64,000 nt of DNA, taken from positions 1 through 64,000 of the forward strand of contig JACDOG010000003.1 of assembly GCA_017656305.1 (NCBI GenBank), in the 5' to 3' direction. The position numbers were made by a program, and so were the translations under genes. Below, in pieces: positions 16,873 through 25,923 of this stretch. Every line of letters starts with the position of its first letter. The stretch's first letter is position 1. The stretch comes from Thermoanaerobacteraceae bacterium. Its GTDB lineage: Bacteria; Bacillota; JADQBR01. The notes beneath the pieces are model-generated. The model was not told the origin of the DNA, did no database searches, and saw only the letters and a list, made by a program, of their open reading frames with translations.

Positions 16873-17460
16873 TTGGGAAAAAATAATAGAAATAATAATC
16901 GTAACCTGCTGGTCCGCAGTCTTTTAATTGCGGTTAGCACCTTTATTTTGGCAATTATAGCTAGTTTTACGTCCCAGGTGATACTGAAAAACATTACATC
17001 GTTAATATTAGCTTTTATAATTTTGGCTGTTATTATTCTGGTGGGAATTATTTTTGATATAATAGGAGTTGCGGCAACTGTTGCCAGCGAAACGCCTTTT
17101 CATGCCAAGGCTGCCAAGAAAATTTCCGGATCCCGCCAATCGCTTTACATCATCAAGAACGCTGATGCGGTGGCCAGCTTTGCCAACGACGTTATTGGCG
17201 ACATTTCGGGAACATTGAGCGGTGCCGTGGGCGCGGTTATTGTTCTGCGGCTGGTGGCGGGGCAACCCAGCAGTGTTCAGGTGGCTGCCGGGACGGTTAT
17301 GACCGCCTTGATTGCCGCGATTATTGTTGGCGGTAAGGCATTTGGCAAATTTGTTGCCATTAATAAGGCTGAGGAGATAATTTTTCAAGTTGGCAGGTTG
17401 CTGGCATGGTGGGAACAAATATTTAAGGTGGAGTTTTTTGCAAATGGAAAAAGAAGGTGA
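16873..17460 (+). CDS. oapA: OLE-associated protein A (OapA-like membrane protein)
   Basis: About 195 residues: two tight N-terminal membrane helices ([36 protein letters not shown]), the conserved [20 protein letters not shown] segment with an Asp-rich/cationic character, then two more hydrophobic stretches ([31 protein letters not shown]). In known systems OapA dimers anchor OLE RNA to the membrane. TTG at 16873 is preferred (GGAGTG 8 bp upstream); GTG at 16843 is possible. The stop overlaps the ribosome site of dxs. Confidence 0.87.
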   Translation: MGKNNRNNNRNLLVRSLLIAVSTFILAIIASFTSQVILKNITSLILAFIILAVIILVGIIFDIIGVAATVASETPFHAKAAKKISGSRQSLYIIKNADAVASFANDVIGDISGTLSGAVGAVIVLRLVAGQPSSVQVAAGTVMTALIAAIIVGGKAFGKFVAINKAEEIIFQVGRLLAWWEQIFKVEFFANGKRR

Positions 17461-17465
17461 TTCTT

Positions 17466-19367
17466 TTGGCTAAACTGTTACCCCACATCAAGGGACCGCA
17501 GGACCTGAAAGGATTGAATATCAAGCAGTTGGAACAGCTGGCGGAAGAGATTCGCATTACCATGATCAATACTGTATCGGAAACCGGGGGGCATTTGGCG
17601 CCAAATCTCGGGATGGTGGAACTGACCATAGCTTTGCATCAAGTATTTGATTCTCCCGTGGACAAGTTCGTCTTTGATGTGGGGCACCAGTCATATGTAC
17701 ACAAACTGCTGACGGGGAGACAGGACAGGTTTGATACGCTGCGGCAGTACGGTGGCCTGAGCGGCTTTCCCAAGTACCAGGAAAGCGAGCACGATGTCTT
17801 TAATACGGGACACAGCAGTACTTCCATTTCTGCCGCGTTGGGACTGGCCCTGGCAAGAGACAAGAAAAAAGAAGATTATCATGTGGTGGGTATTATTGGT
17901 GATGGTGCTCTGACCGGCGGTATGGCCTTTGAGGCATTGAACCATGCCGGTCATCTGGGCACCAACCTTATCATCATTCTTAACGACAACGAAATGTCCA
18001 TTGCCAGCAACGTGGGGGCCCTATCTTCATACTTGACGCGGATGCGGTCCGACCCTATGTATTATAAGGGAAAAGAAGAAATTGAGCACCTGCTCAAGCG
18101 GCTGCCTGCCGGCGGCAAGGTGCTTAAGGTCATGGACCGTTTGAAGGATTCCTTGAAATATTTGGTTGTCCCGGGGATGCTGTTTGAAGAGCTCGGTTTC
18201 ACGTATTTTGGCCCGGTGGATGGCCATAATTTTAGCAGTCTCAAGTCAGTACTCCAGAGTGCAAAAAAGAGCAAGGGACCGGTTTTGGTTCACGTTCTTA
18301 CCACCAAAGGCAAGGGATACAAACCTGCCGAGGAAAATCCCGACCTGTTTCACGGTATCGGCCCGTTTGATGTCAAAACCGGTACACCGAAGAAATCGGC
18401 CGGGCCGCCGAAATATACCCAGGTTTTCAGCGATACCTTACGTGAAATTGCCCGGCAAAATGAGAAAATTGTGGCGGTTACCGCTGCTATGCCCGGTGGA
18501 ACGGGGATAGATAAGTTTGCTGAGGAATTTCCTGACCGCGCGTATGATGTGGGTATAGCCGAACAGCATGCTGTTACCATGAGTGCCGGTTTGGCTGCCG
18601 GTGGCTTTAAACCCGTAGTGGCCGTTTACTCTACCTTTTTGCAGCGTGCCTATGACCAGATACTACACGATGTCTGCCTGCAGAACTTACCGGTGGTCTT
18701 TGCCTTGGACCGGGCGGGTATTGTCGGTGACGACGGGGAAACCCACCAGGGGCTATTTGATTTTGCTTATTTACGCAACATACCGCGCATGGTGATCATG
18801 GCTCCCAAAGATGAAAACGAACTGCGGCACATGTTGTATACCGCCGTGGAATATGATGGCCCCATCGCCCTGCGGTACCCCCGGGGTCAGGGTGTCGGTG
18901 TGCCCATGGAGGATTCGCTGCACAGGCTACCCATTGGACAGGGAGAAGTACTGCGCGAGGGTAAGGATATGTCCATTATTGCCGTCGGCAACAGGGTGTA
19001 TCCCAGTTTGGAGGCTGCCGAGCTTCTGGCCGCAGAGGGAATAGATGCTGCCGTTATCAACGCCAGGTTTGTCAAGCCGCTTGATGCGGAACTGATAATT
19101 TCCCAGGCGGAAAAGACCGGAAGAGTGCTCACTGTAGAGGAGCATGTGCTGGCAGGCGGTTTTGGCAGTGCGGTGTTGGAACTACTTGCGCTTAAAGGTA
19201 TCTCCGTGGAGATTTACAACCTGGCAGTGCCCGATGAATTTGTCCAGCATGGTCAGGCTGACATTTTCCGCAGGAAATACAGACTGGATGCGGCGGGCAT
19301 TGCGGAAACCGTGAAGCAGCGTTTTTTTTCGCAGTCCAAGGTTAAGCATATCTGGCAGAGAGGTTAG
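17466..19367 (+). CDS. dxs: 1-deoxy-D-xylulose-5-phosphate synthase
   Basis: First enzyme of the DXP isoprenoid pathway (pyruvate + glyceraldehyde-3-phosphate, thiamine diphosphate). 633 residues with [14 protein letters not shown], the [15 protein letters not shown] ThDP/Mg motif and the catalytic-Glu region [16 protein letters not shown] at 17466 is favoured because AAGGTGA (17454-17460) precedes it. It shares the OLE/oapA transcript and is followed by tlyA 2 bp later. Confidence 0.97.
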   Translation: MAKLLPHIKGPQDLKGLNIKQLEQLAEEIRITMINTVSETGGHLAPNLGMVELTIALHQVFDSPVDKFVFDVGHQSYVHKLLTGRQDRFDTLRQYGGLSGFPKYQESEHDVFNTGHSSTSISAALGLALARDKKKEDYHVVGIIGDGALTGGMAFEALNHAGHLGTNLIIILNDNEMSIASNVGALSSYLTRMRSDPMYYKGKEEIEHLLKRLPAGGKVLKVMDRLKDSLKYLVVPGMLFEELGFTYFGPVDGHNFSSLKSVLQSAKKSKGPVLVHVLTTKGKGYKPAEENPDLFHGIGPFDVKTGTPKKSAGPPKYTQVFSDTLREIARQNEKIVAVTAAMPGGTGIDKFAEEFPDRAYDVGIAEQHAVTMSAGLAAGGFKPVVAVYSTFLQRAYDQILHDVCLQNLPVVFALDRAGIVGDDGETHQGLFDFAYLRNIPRMVIMAPKDENELRHMLYTAVEYDGPIALRYPRGQGVGVPMEDSLHRLPIGQGEVLREGKDMSIIAVGNRVYPSLEAAELLAAEGIDAAVINARFVKPLDAELIISQAEKTGRVLTVEEHVLAGGFGSAVLELLALKGISVEIYNLAVPDEFVQHGQADIFRRKYRLDAAGIAETVKQRFFSQSKVKHIWQRG

Positions 19368-19369
19368 TC

Positions 19370-20164
19370 ATGAGTAAAGTCAGGTTGGACCAGTTGTTGG
19401 TGGAAAGAGGTTTATTCCCCAGCAGGGAAAAAGCCAAGGCAAATATTATGGCAGGTCAGGTGCTGGTGAATGACCAAAAGGTGGAGAAGGCCGGCACCAA
19501 GGTTGACAGGGATGTGGATATTCGCGTCATAGGCGAAGCCATACCCTATGTCAGCCGCGGCGGCCTGAAGCTGGCCGGAGCCATTGAAGTCTTTGACTTA
19601 GATCTGACGGGAAAAGTGGTGCTGGACATTGGTGCTTCTACCGGTGGGTTTACAGACTGTGCTCTGCAGAACGGCGCGCGAAAAGTATTTGCCGTGGACG
19701 TGGGTTACGGTCAGTTAGCCTGGAAGTTGCGACAGGACCCGCGTGTCGTTTGCCTGGAACGCACCAATGCCAGGTACTTAACTTTGGATCAACTGGGGGA
19801 AATAGTCGACTTTGTAACTATTGACGTGGCTTTTATTTCTCTGGAAAGGATTCTTCCTGTGATTCCGCCGCTGTTGGCGGAACGGGGAGAGGTCGTTGCC
19901 CTGGTAAAGCCACAGTTTGAGGCAGGAAAGGATAAGGTCGGAAAAAAAGGTGTTGTACGTGACCCCGGTGTGCACCGGGAAGTAATAGAAAACGTCATAG
20001 GCTGTGCTGAAAAGTTGGAATTTGGCGTTAAGGGCTTATATTTTTCGCCAATCCGGGGCCCGGAAGGAAATATCGAGTACCTGCTGTACCTGGAGAAAAA
20101 CGTGCCGTCTGAAAGAGTGGATGTTTACCAGGTGGTTTCTGCTGCACACCGGCAGCTGTGCTGA
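19370..20164 (+). CDS. tlyA: TlyA-type 23S/16S rRNA 2'-O-methyltransferase
   Basis: 264 residues: N-terminal S4 RNA-binding domain (~3-60, RLDQLLVERGLFPSREKAKA) and an FtsJ-like methyltransferase (VVLDIGASTGGFTD at ~83-95, GEVVALVKPQFEAG). It equals B. subtilis yqxC. In most relatives argR/nadK follow; here the backbone is interrupted until 36.6 kb. Confidence 0.95.
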   Translation: MSKVRLDQLLVERGLFPSREKAKANIMAGQVLVNDQKVEKAGTKVDRDVDIRVIGEAIPYVSRGGLKLAGAIEVFDLDLTGKVVLDIGASTGGFTDCALQNGARKVFAVDVGYGQLAWKLRQDPRVVCLERTNARYLTLDQLGEIVDFVTIDVAFISLERILPVIPPLLAERGEVVALVKPQFEAGKDKVGKKGVVRDPGVHREVIENVIGCAEKLEFGVKGLYFSPIRGPEGNIEYLLYLEKNVPSERVDVYQVVSAAHRQLC

Positions 20165-20211
20165 GTTGCCCGTCGTGCAGTTTTTTGTTATTAATAATTG
20201 CTATTATTTTT

Positions 20212-20246
20212 TTCGACAGCAGGAAAATTTCCTGGGATTTGCGAAT
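20212..20246 (+). promoter_or_regulatory. Spo0A box and sigma-H-like promoter before sigma-54 activator
   Basis: TTCGACA (20212-20218) is a perfect 0A box on the minus strand (TGTCGAA). Adjoining it, GCAGGAAAA (20219-20227), 12 bp, TGCGAAT (20240-20246) fits sigma-H. The -35 is part of a perfect palindrome CAGGAAA-A-TTTCCTG (20220-20234). The activator GTG is ~57 bp downstream. Confidence 0.5.
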
Positions 20247-20302
20247 ACGTAAATTGACGCGTTTTTTAAAATGTGGTTTTTGCTGCCGAAAGGAGTGAGA
20301 CT

Positions 20303-21937
20303 GTGTTAGACCGGTACGAAACAGTAGCTTCTGCGTGGTATCAGTATGTAAATAAAGGGGAAGTGTCGGATAAGCTGTCATCTATTGTCGCCAAGTCGTG
20401 GAAACGCAATGCGGGTAATCACAACCCGTTTGGCAGGGCGGAGATTGTCAAGCTGGAGGAACACCGGCTGCGGGAACAGCTGGAGAAAAACAGTCTGCTC
20501 TTAGAGGTAGCAGTACCCACCATGCAGGATATTTACGAGCATATCAAGGGCAGCGGTTCGCTGGTTATTCTCACAGATGCCAGCGGGTATATTTTAAAAG
20601 TCATAGGTGATAACCGTTTTTACGACAGGGCCAAGCAGGTTAACCTGTCGGAAGGTGTCAACTGGGCGGAAAGATTTAAAGGTACCAACGCTATTGGGAC
20701 CGCTCTGGTGGAAAAAGTACCGTTGACAATTTTTGCTCACGAACATTTTTACCAGGAAAATCATTTTTTAACCTGTGCTGCCGCGCCCATTTTTGATTTA
20801 AACGGCAATCTCATGGGAGTACTGGACATTTCCGGTGATTACCGAACTGCCCATCCGCACAGCCTGGGCCTGGTAGTTGCCGGCAGCAAGGCCATTCAGA
20901 GCCGCCTGCTGGTGCGGCAGATACAGCAGCGGCAGCATGGCAGAAAATACCGTTTGGGGTATGAAGCCCGCTATACTTTCGAACGGATTATCTCGCGTAG
21001 TGAGATTATGAAGAATCTGGTCAACCAGGCGCGAAAGGTTGCGCGCAGCAATTCACCGGCCCTGCTTTTGGGTGAAAGTGGTACCGGCAAGGAACTGGTA
21101 GCCCAGGCTATACACAATGCCAGCTCCCGTGCAGACGGCCCGTTCATTGCTGTAAATTGCGGGGCGGTGCCGCGGGACTTGATTGAAGCGGAACTGTTCG
21201 GTTACGAAGAAGGGGCATTTACCGGAGCACGCAAGGGCGGCGCTGCCGGGAAATTTGAACTGGCTCAGGGCGGCACCTTGTTTTTAGACGAAATCGGCGA
21301 TATGCCCCTGGAAGTACAGGCCGTCTTGCTGCGGGTGCTGCAGGAGAAGCAGTTTACCCGCGTGGGCGGCCACCGCATGATACCTTTGGACGTGCGTATT
21401 ATTGCGGCAACCAACAAGGACCTGTTTCAGCTGGTCCAGGAAGGTAAATTCCGGTTGGACTTGTATTACCGTATTAACGTACTGAGCTTGAAACTGCCGC
21501 CATTGCGGGAGCGCTTGGAGGATATCGAACCGTTGGTACACCATTTTTTGGCCCAGTTTAAAGCAGGCGCCCAGCGGCAGGACGTTAAACTGTCTCCGGC
21601 GGTAATGGAAATCTTCAAAAAGTATACCTGGCCCGGAAATATCAGGGAACTCATTAACGTTATCGAACGGGCCGTGACCATGGTAGATGAAGATATTATC
21701 ATGCCCTATCATTTGCCTGAAGAAATACTGAAGCAATGCAGAGCAGACGGTGCTGGCAACGGTGACCTGAAGACTATAAACATTTCCGGCGGGCGAAACC
21801 TGCGGGATATAGAAAGGGAGTCCATTGAAAAGGCTTTGGCGGCCTGTGCGGGCAACGTGTCGCAGGCAGCCAAAAAACTGGGTATCGGTAGAACCACTCT
21901 CTACCGCAAGATGAAAAAATACGGGCTGAAAGCATAG
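20303..21937 (+). CDS. Sigma-54-dependent transcriptional activator (GAF-AAA+-HTH)
   Basis: 544 residues, AcoR-like: an N-terminal GAF-type sensor (~70-200, VILTDASGYILKVIGD ... AERFKGTNAIGTAL), an AAA+ domain with Walker A GESGTGKE, the GAFTGA loop (as EGAFTGARKGG) that contacts sigma-54, and a Fis-type HTH (GNVSQAAKKLGIGRTTLYRK). GTG start after AAAGGAGTGAG. It faces the MoaD-AOR-adh genes, whose upstream regions carry -24/-12 promoters, so it is the likely activator. It probably senses a small metabolite (aldehyde or alcohol related), but the ligand cannot be read from sequence. Confidence 0.93.
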   Translation: MLDRYETVASAWYQYVNKGEVSDKLSSIVAKSWKRNAGNHNPFGRAEIVKLEEHRLREQLEKNSLLLEVAVPTMQDIYEHIKGSGSLVILTDASGYILKVIGDNRFYDRAKQVNLSEGVNWAERFKGTNAIGTALVEKVPLTIFAHEHFYQENHFLTCAAAPIFDLNGNLMGVLDISGDYRTAHPHSLGLVVAGSKAIQSRLLVRQIQQRQHGRKYRLGYEARYTFERIISRSEIMKNLVNQARKVARSNSPALLLGESGTGKELVAQAIHNASSRADGPFIAVNCGAVPRDLIEAELFGYEEGAFTGARKGGAAGKFELAQGGTLFLDEIGDMPLEVQAVLLRVLQEKQFTRVGGHRMIPLDVRIIAATNKDLFQLVQEGKFRLDLYYRINVLSLKLPPLRERLEDIEPLVHHFLAQFKAGAQRQDVKLSPAVMEIFKKYTWPGNIRELINVIERAVTMVDEDIIMPYHLPEEILKQCRADGAGNGDLKTINISGGRNLRDIERESIEKALAACAGNVSQAAKKLGIGRTTLYRKMKKYGLKA

Positions 21938-21938
21938 G

Positions 21939-21979
21939 GAAAACGGGTAGCGCTCTTGGTGGAGCCACTACCCGTTTTC
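21939..21979. terminator. Bidirectional hairpin between convergent activator and moaD-like gene
   Basis: A perfect 12-bp stem GAAAACGGGTAG/CTACCCGTTTTC with an inner GCTC/GAGC helix sits between the two converging genes. The T-run is weak, but its position fits a shared terminator. Confidence 0.7.
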
Positions 21980-22003
21980 TGGTGTTTGGTGAATGGTTGA
22001 AAC

Positions 22004-22240
22004 CTACCCGCCGCCCACAGGAGGGAATATTCCAACACGGTCACCGTCTTGAAGGACATGGTTTTCCGGTTCACGTCTACCGTTAACCATGATAATCAGC
22101 GGCAGGTCCCGAGGAATATTAAGATGTTTGATAAGGTCGGCGGCGGTACTGCCTTCCGGCAGTTCCACCTTCACCTGACCTTTGCTATCTTTGGGAAGAT
22201 AGTCACGCAAGTTTGCAAATAAACGGACTTCAAGCTGCAT
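22004..22240 (-). CDS. MoaD/ThiS-like ubiquitin-fold sulfur carrier
   Basis: 78 residues, beta-grasp protein ending FPPVGGG; the terminal Gly-Gly is the thiocarboxylate-forming tail. MoaD donates sulfur for the pterin dithiolene of Mo/W cofactor. It lies 13 bp downstream of AOR on the same strand, consistent with a dedicated carrier for the tungstopterin cofactor of that enzyme. Confidence 0.93.
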   Translation of the reverse strand: MQLEVRLFANLRDYLPKDSKGQVKVELPEGSTAADLIKHLNIPRDLPLIIMVNGRREPENHVLQDGDRVGIFPPVGGG

Positions 22241-22253
22241 GTGGTATCACCTG

Positions 22254-23978
22254 TTAAAAGTTAAATACTTCGTCCAATTCCTCACCGGTAAAGTCGAACG
22301 TTGTTCCGTGCGGATCCAGTTCTTCGTTGAAGAATTCCGGCAGCCGGTCATGTGAATTGGTAAACCCGGCTTTGGCGTTAAATTCTCTTTCGGTTTTCAG
22401 GATGGACTTGCCCAGCTCGGTTACATCGTCTACAGTAAGGCTCAAGCCGTACTGAGCATTGATCATGTCTACTATGCGCGGCAGTGCTTTGGGCTCATCC
22501 AGAACGGCAAATGCTACAAAGAGGCATAAACCGGTGCTGTCTATTGCGGCAGTGGCAATCTGCAGGTTGCGGGACAGGTCAACCTGGCCATCTTTCTTTA
22601 ACGGGTCAACCTGGCCGCCAACTTTCAGGATATTGGCGGTTACGCTGTACCCTGCAGTATGGTCGGCGCCCATGGTACTGGTAGCATAGGTCACGCCGAC
22701 ACCCTTAACTGCACGCGGGTCATATGCCGGGATACTTTGTCCCTTAACAGTGGGCACACGGCTTACGCCATAGGCCTTGGCAGTAAACTCGGCACCGTTA
22801 CCCAGGATGCGGCCCAGCGGCTTGCCTTCACCGACCTGCTGCAGCAAGTCGATAGCGCCATCTGCGTCACCGAACGGTATAATACCGGCTTCCATGGCTA
22901 CACCGATAGTAACTCCCATTTCAATGGTGTCCACACCGATGTCGTCGCAGAGACGGTCCAACGTGGCAATAGCGTCCAAGTCGTCAATGGTGCAGTGAGC
23001 ACCAAAGGCCCAGATGGTCTCGTATTCAAATCCGGCAGTCAGGTAATTGCCGTCCTTGTCGTGATAAACCTGGGAACACCTCATGACGCAACCTGGGTGA
23101 CAGCCGTGTGTTGGCTTGCCGTTGCGCTCATTGATGACGTCGTACATGGCCTCGCCGCTGATCTTGTCTGCGCCGTCGAAGCGACCGAAGCGGAAGTTCT
23201 TAGTCGGTAAACCGCCGGCTTCATTTAATATGTTAATTAAAACAGCGGTTCCGTATGTGGGTAGCCCCTGACCGCATACGGGGTGGTTGAGCAGCATCTT
23301 GCTGAAATCTTTGGCTGCCTCTTTAAACTTTTCCTTATCTTTGATAGAAACACCTGGAGCATCGGTATCATCGATAACAATAGCCTTGACTCCTTTGCTG
23401 CCCATAACAGCGCCGGTACCACCGCGACCACAGTGACGAACCGGGCGTCCATCGCCGTCGGTTACTGCGATTGAAGCAGCACTGAGTTTGTACTCGCCTG
23501 CAGGACCAATGGATACGACACAAACATTTTCACCGTGTTCGCTACGAAGTTGCTTGCCCACGTCGTAGTTTCTCTGGCCTACCAGAGCGGTGCCGTCCAG
23601 CAGTTCCACACCATCCTTGGTGACCTTGAGAGTATAGAACTTGCCGTCCTGCGGCTGCCCTTCAATGATAATTGCCTTGATACCCAGTTTGGCCAGCTTC
23701 TGAGCTGCCGTGCCGCCGGCATTAGACTCCTTGATTGTTCTGGTAAGAGGACTTTTGGTACCTATGGACAGACGGCCGGAACTGGGAGCATTGGTACCTG
23801 ACAGCAGGCCCGGAGCCAGGACCAGCTTGTTGTTTGGTCCCAGCGGGTGGCAGGTGGGGTCTACCTCGTCGGCGATAATTTGTGAGGTAAGTCCCCTGCC
23901 GCCCAGGGTAGCGTATTTTTCCTTTACTTCTTCTGCCCTGACTGTTCCTTCAGTCATGTTGACACGATAGATTTTCAT
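22254..23978 (-). CDS. aor: Aldehyde:ferredoxin oxidoreductase (tungsten family)
   Basis: 574 residues. Oxidises aldehydes to carboxylates with ferredoxin, or the reverse. Visible motifs: HCGRGGTGAVMGSKGVKAI in domain 1/2, CHPGCVMRC (cysteines x3 x3 for the [4Fe-4S] cluster) at about 300, and DSTGLCLF carrying the fourth cysteine. ATG at 23978 (MKIYRVNM) is chosen; the GTG at 23990 overlaps the GGAGGTG ribosome site. It is preceded by a sigma-54 promoter and followed by the MoaD-like gene; with the alcohol dehydrogenase it can couple alcohol, aldehyde and acid pools to ferredoxin. Confidence 0.94.
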   Translation of the reverse strand: MKIYRVNMTEGTVRAEEVKEKYATLGGRGLTSQIIADEVDPTCHPLGPNNKLVLAPGLLSGTNAPSSGRLSIGTKSPLTRTIKESNAGGTAAQKLAKLGIKAIIIEGQPQDGKFYTLKVTKDGVELLDGTALVGQRNYDVGKQLRSEHGENVCVVSIGPAGEYKLSAASIAVTDGDGRPVRHCGRGGTGAVMGSKGVKAIVIDDTDAPGVSIKDKEKFKEAAKDFSKMLLNHPVCGQGLPTYGTAVLINILNEAGGLPTKNFRFGRFDGADKISGEAMYDVINERNGKPTHGCHPGCVMRCSQVYHDKDGNYLTAGFEYETIWAFGAHCTIDDLDAIATLDRLCDDIGVDTIEMGVTIGVAMEAGIIPFGDADGAIDLLQQVGEGKPLGRILGNGAEFTAKAYGVSRVPTVKGQSIPAYDPRAVKGVGVTYATSTMGADHTAGYSVTANILKVGGQVDPLKKDGQVDLSRNLQIATAAIDSTGLCLFVAFAVLDEPKALPRIVDMINAQYGLSLTVDDVTELGKSILKTEREFNAKAGFTNSHDRLPEFFNEELDPHGTTFDFTGEELDEVFNF

Positions 23979-24026
23979 TAAAGCATGCACCTCCGTTGTT
24001 TAATAGATGTTTTAACTTGAAAACAC

Positions 24027-24055
24027 GAAACAACCAAGTGTTTCAATTTGAAACA
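24027..24055. promoter_or_regulatory. Three TGTTTCA/TGAAACA half-sites in aor leader
   Basis: GAAACA (24027-24032), six bases, TGTTTCA (24039-24045), then TTTGAAACA; TGTTTCAATTTGAAACA (24039-24055) is a perfect 17-bp palindrome. The set is repeated near adh (25725-25744, partly 25488-25515). Probably a binding site for a dimeric regulator, possibly the sigma-54 activator at 20303, acting from downstream of the promoter. Confidence 0.55.
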
Positions 24056-24140
24056 GTGCACAGGTTTTTTAGTGACGAATTTTGCTAGTATTACAGGGGG
24101 TTAAACACCTCCTACAAATGTATTTTACTTGTATAAAGAC

Positions 24141-24155
24141 GCAAGAATCGTGCCA
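24141..24155 (-). promoter_or_regulatory. Sigma-54 (-24/-12) promoter of aor-moaD
   Basis: On the minus strand the sequence reads TGGCACGATTCTTGC, matching the sigma-54 consensus TGGCAYR-N4-TTGC at every defined base. It lies ~165 bp before the AOR start, in an intergenic region with the activator gene nearby. Confidence 0.88.
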
Positions 24156-24214
24156 GAATAGTGAGAATGTTTTTTATCAATGCACAATTTGCACTTGGTA
24201 TTGTATTTAAAAAA

Positions 24215-24249
24215 TTACAAAGGAGAATGGCGGGCATTCTCCTTTGTAA
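24215..24249 (-). terminator. Terminator of adh
   Basis: Perfect 15-bp stem TTACAAAGGAGAATG/CATTCTCCTTTGTAA with loop GCGGG; on the minus strand a T6 run follows. It isolates adh from the aor promoter just downstream. Confidence 0.93.
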
Positions 24250-24273
24250 AGTTTGTTTTGTTTTGGCCTGAAA

Positions 24274-25437
24274 TTACATGGCTGCCTTGTAAATGTTGAT
24301 AACGTCTTCCAGAGTAGCCTTGCGCGGGTTGGTTAACATGCAAGCGTCCTTCATGGCGTTCTTGGCCATGGTTTCCAGGTCTTCTTCCTTGACACCCAAT
24401 TCCTTGAGGCCGGAAGGAATACCAATGTCACGGGACAATTGTTCAATTGCTTCCAGGGCCACTTCTGCTGCTTCTCTTACGGACAGTCCCTCAATGTTTT
24501 CACCCATGGCTTCGGCAATGTCAGCAAAGCGTTTAGGATTGGCGATTAGGTTGAAACGTTCCACGTGAGGCAGCAGGATGGCGTTGCAGACACCGTGCGG
24601 CAAGTTGTAGAAGCCGCCTAACTGGTGTGCCATGGCGTGTACATATCCCAGACTGGCGTTGTTGAATGCCATTCCAGCCAGGAATTCCGCGTAAGCCATG
24701 GCATCACGGGCCTGGAAGTTGTCCCCGTTGGCTACCGCGTTGCGCAGGTTTTCTGAAATCAGCTTAATTGCCATTAAAGCGGCGGAGTCGGTTACTGGTG
24801 TAGCAGCTGTTGATACATAAGCCTCAATAGCGTGAGTGAGAGCGTCCATACCGGTAGCTGCAGTCAGTGCCGGGGGTTTTTTCATCATCAGCAGCGGGTC
24901 ATTGATAGCTACGGTCGGTGTGCAGCGCCAGTCAACAATGGCCATTTTTACTTTGCGATCAGTGTCGGTAATGATACAGAAACGAGTCATTTCCGAAGCG
25001 GTACCTGCCGTGGTGTTGACGGCGATCATCGGAATGGACGCATTATTGGACTTGTCCACACCTTCGTAATCCCTGATGTTTCCGCCGTTGGAAGCTACGA
25101 TGCGGATTCCTTTGGCGCAGTCGTGGCTGCTGCCGCCGCCCAGGGAAACAATAACATCACAGTTGTTTTCCTTAAATACTTTGAGACCATCTTCCACGTT
25201 TTTATCAGTGGGGTTGGGCTCGGCACCGTCGAAAACAACAACATCGCAGCCGGCTTCCTTGATAATGCCAGCTATTTCATCGGCCATACCCATTTCGTTC
25301 AAGCCTTTGTCTGTAACCAGCAGTGCCTTCTTAACTCCTAAAACATTCATCTGTTCACCGACCCGTTTTGCAGAGCCGGCGCCCATCAGGTTAACTGTTG
25401 GCATGTAGTAACCAAATACTTGTTCACCAATTGACAT
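24274..25437 (-). CDS. adh: Iron-containing alcohol dehydrogenase
   Basis: 387 residues, family III ADH: NAD-binding GGGSSHDCAKGI (~98-109), TTAGTASEMTRFCIITD, and the iron ligands in GMDALTHAIEAYVS and GYVHAMAHQLGGFYNLPHGVCNA. Interconverts primary alcohols and aldehydes. ATG behind AAAGGAGGTATTCAACC. A ~124-bp second copy of codons for EGLSVREAAEV...KEE lies inverted at 25924-26047, evidence of a duplicated ancestor. Confidence 0.94.
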   Translation of the reverse strand: MSIGEQVFGYYMPTVNLMGAGSAKRVGEQMNVLGVKKALLVTDKGLNEMGMADEIAGIIKEAGCDVVVFDGAEPNPTDKNVEDGLKVFKENNCDVIVSLGGGSSHDCAKGIRIVASNGGNIRDYEGVDKSNNASIPMIAVNTTAGTASEMTRFCIITDTDRKVKMAIVDWRCTPTVAINDPLLMMKKPPALTAATGMDALTHAIEAYVSTAATPVTDSAALMAIKLISENLRNAVANGDNFQARDAMAYAEFLAGMAFNNASLGYVHAMAHQLGGFYNLPHGVCNAILLPHVERFNLIANPKRFADIAEAMGENIEGLSVREAAEVALEAIEQLSRDIGIPSGLKELGVKEEDLETMAKNAMKDACMLTNPRKATLEDVINIYKAAM

Positions 25438-25516
25438 GGTTGAATACCTCCTTTGATATTTTTAATTTAGCTGTTAGTTGCAAGTAATGAAACTTGACAG
25501 AATGCGGTTGTTTCAA
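25424..25516 (-). other. Possible 30-codon leader ORF overlapping adh start
   Basis: A textbook ribosome site TAAGGAGGTG (25521-25530, minus strand) precedes a TTG at 25516 opening a 30-codon frame (begins MKQPHSVKFHYLQL, ends FNHVNW) whose TGA lies 14 bp inside adh. It could couple translation of adh or be a relic of a deleted gene. It covers most of the adh leader; no homologue is recognised. Confidence 0.35.
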
Positions 25517-25597
25517 TGCTCACCTCCTTATCTGTTAAATTAGGTTTATAGCCAGAAGAAACCCCTCTTCTTACCACTGTATATATACCTGCTTATT

Positions 25598-25717
25598 CTG
25601 CACGAAATGCAAATCAAGCTTACCATGAAGACCGAATTGCCTGCTGTAAAGCTTCGTATGAAAAAACATTGACTACTTTACCTTTCTGCTTCACTACCAG
25701 CCGTTCGCTTTTTTTCC
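25598..25717. repeat. Repeat R2, copy a
   Basis: 120-bp segment repeated at 26048-26167 with ~9% mismatches, same orientation. Read on the minus strand both copies encode the tail of a frame (KKSERLVVKQK...ALQQAIRSS, stop), so it may be the 3' end of a lost gene. Confidence 0.8.
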
Positions 25718-25725
25718 AAAATCAT

Positions 25726-25920
25726 GAAACAACCAAGTGTTTCAATTTGAATCAGCGCAAAGGTTTTTTAGTGACGAATTTTGTTAGTATTACAAGGGGT
25801 TAAACACCTCTTATAAATGTACTTCACTTATAAAAATGCAAGAAACATGCCAGAATAGCGAGAATATTTTTTATTAATACATAATTTACACTTGTTATTG
25901 TATTTAAAAAATTACAAAGG
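25726..25920. repeat. Repeat R1, copy b (duplicate of aor control region)
   Basis: About 195 bp duplicating 24027-24223, the whole aor upstream region (half-sites, sigma-54 promoter, A/T-rich upstream part and first bases of the adh terminator), with roughly 12% mismatches and a 2-bp deletion. The copy ends abruptly at ~25920, where an inverted adh fragment begins. Confidence 0.88.
25838..25852 (-). promoter_or_regulatory. Sigma-54-like promoter upstream of adh
   Basis: On the minus strand TGGCATGTTTCTTGC keeps the GG and GC elements with the proper 10-bp gap. It is the duplicate of the aor promoter and points at adh, 400 bp downstream. No other convincing adh promoter was found. Confidence 0.65.
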
Positions 25921-25923
25921 CGA

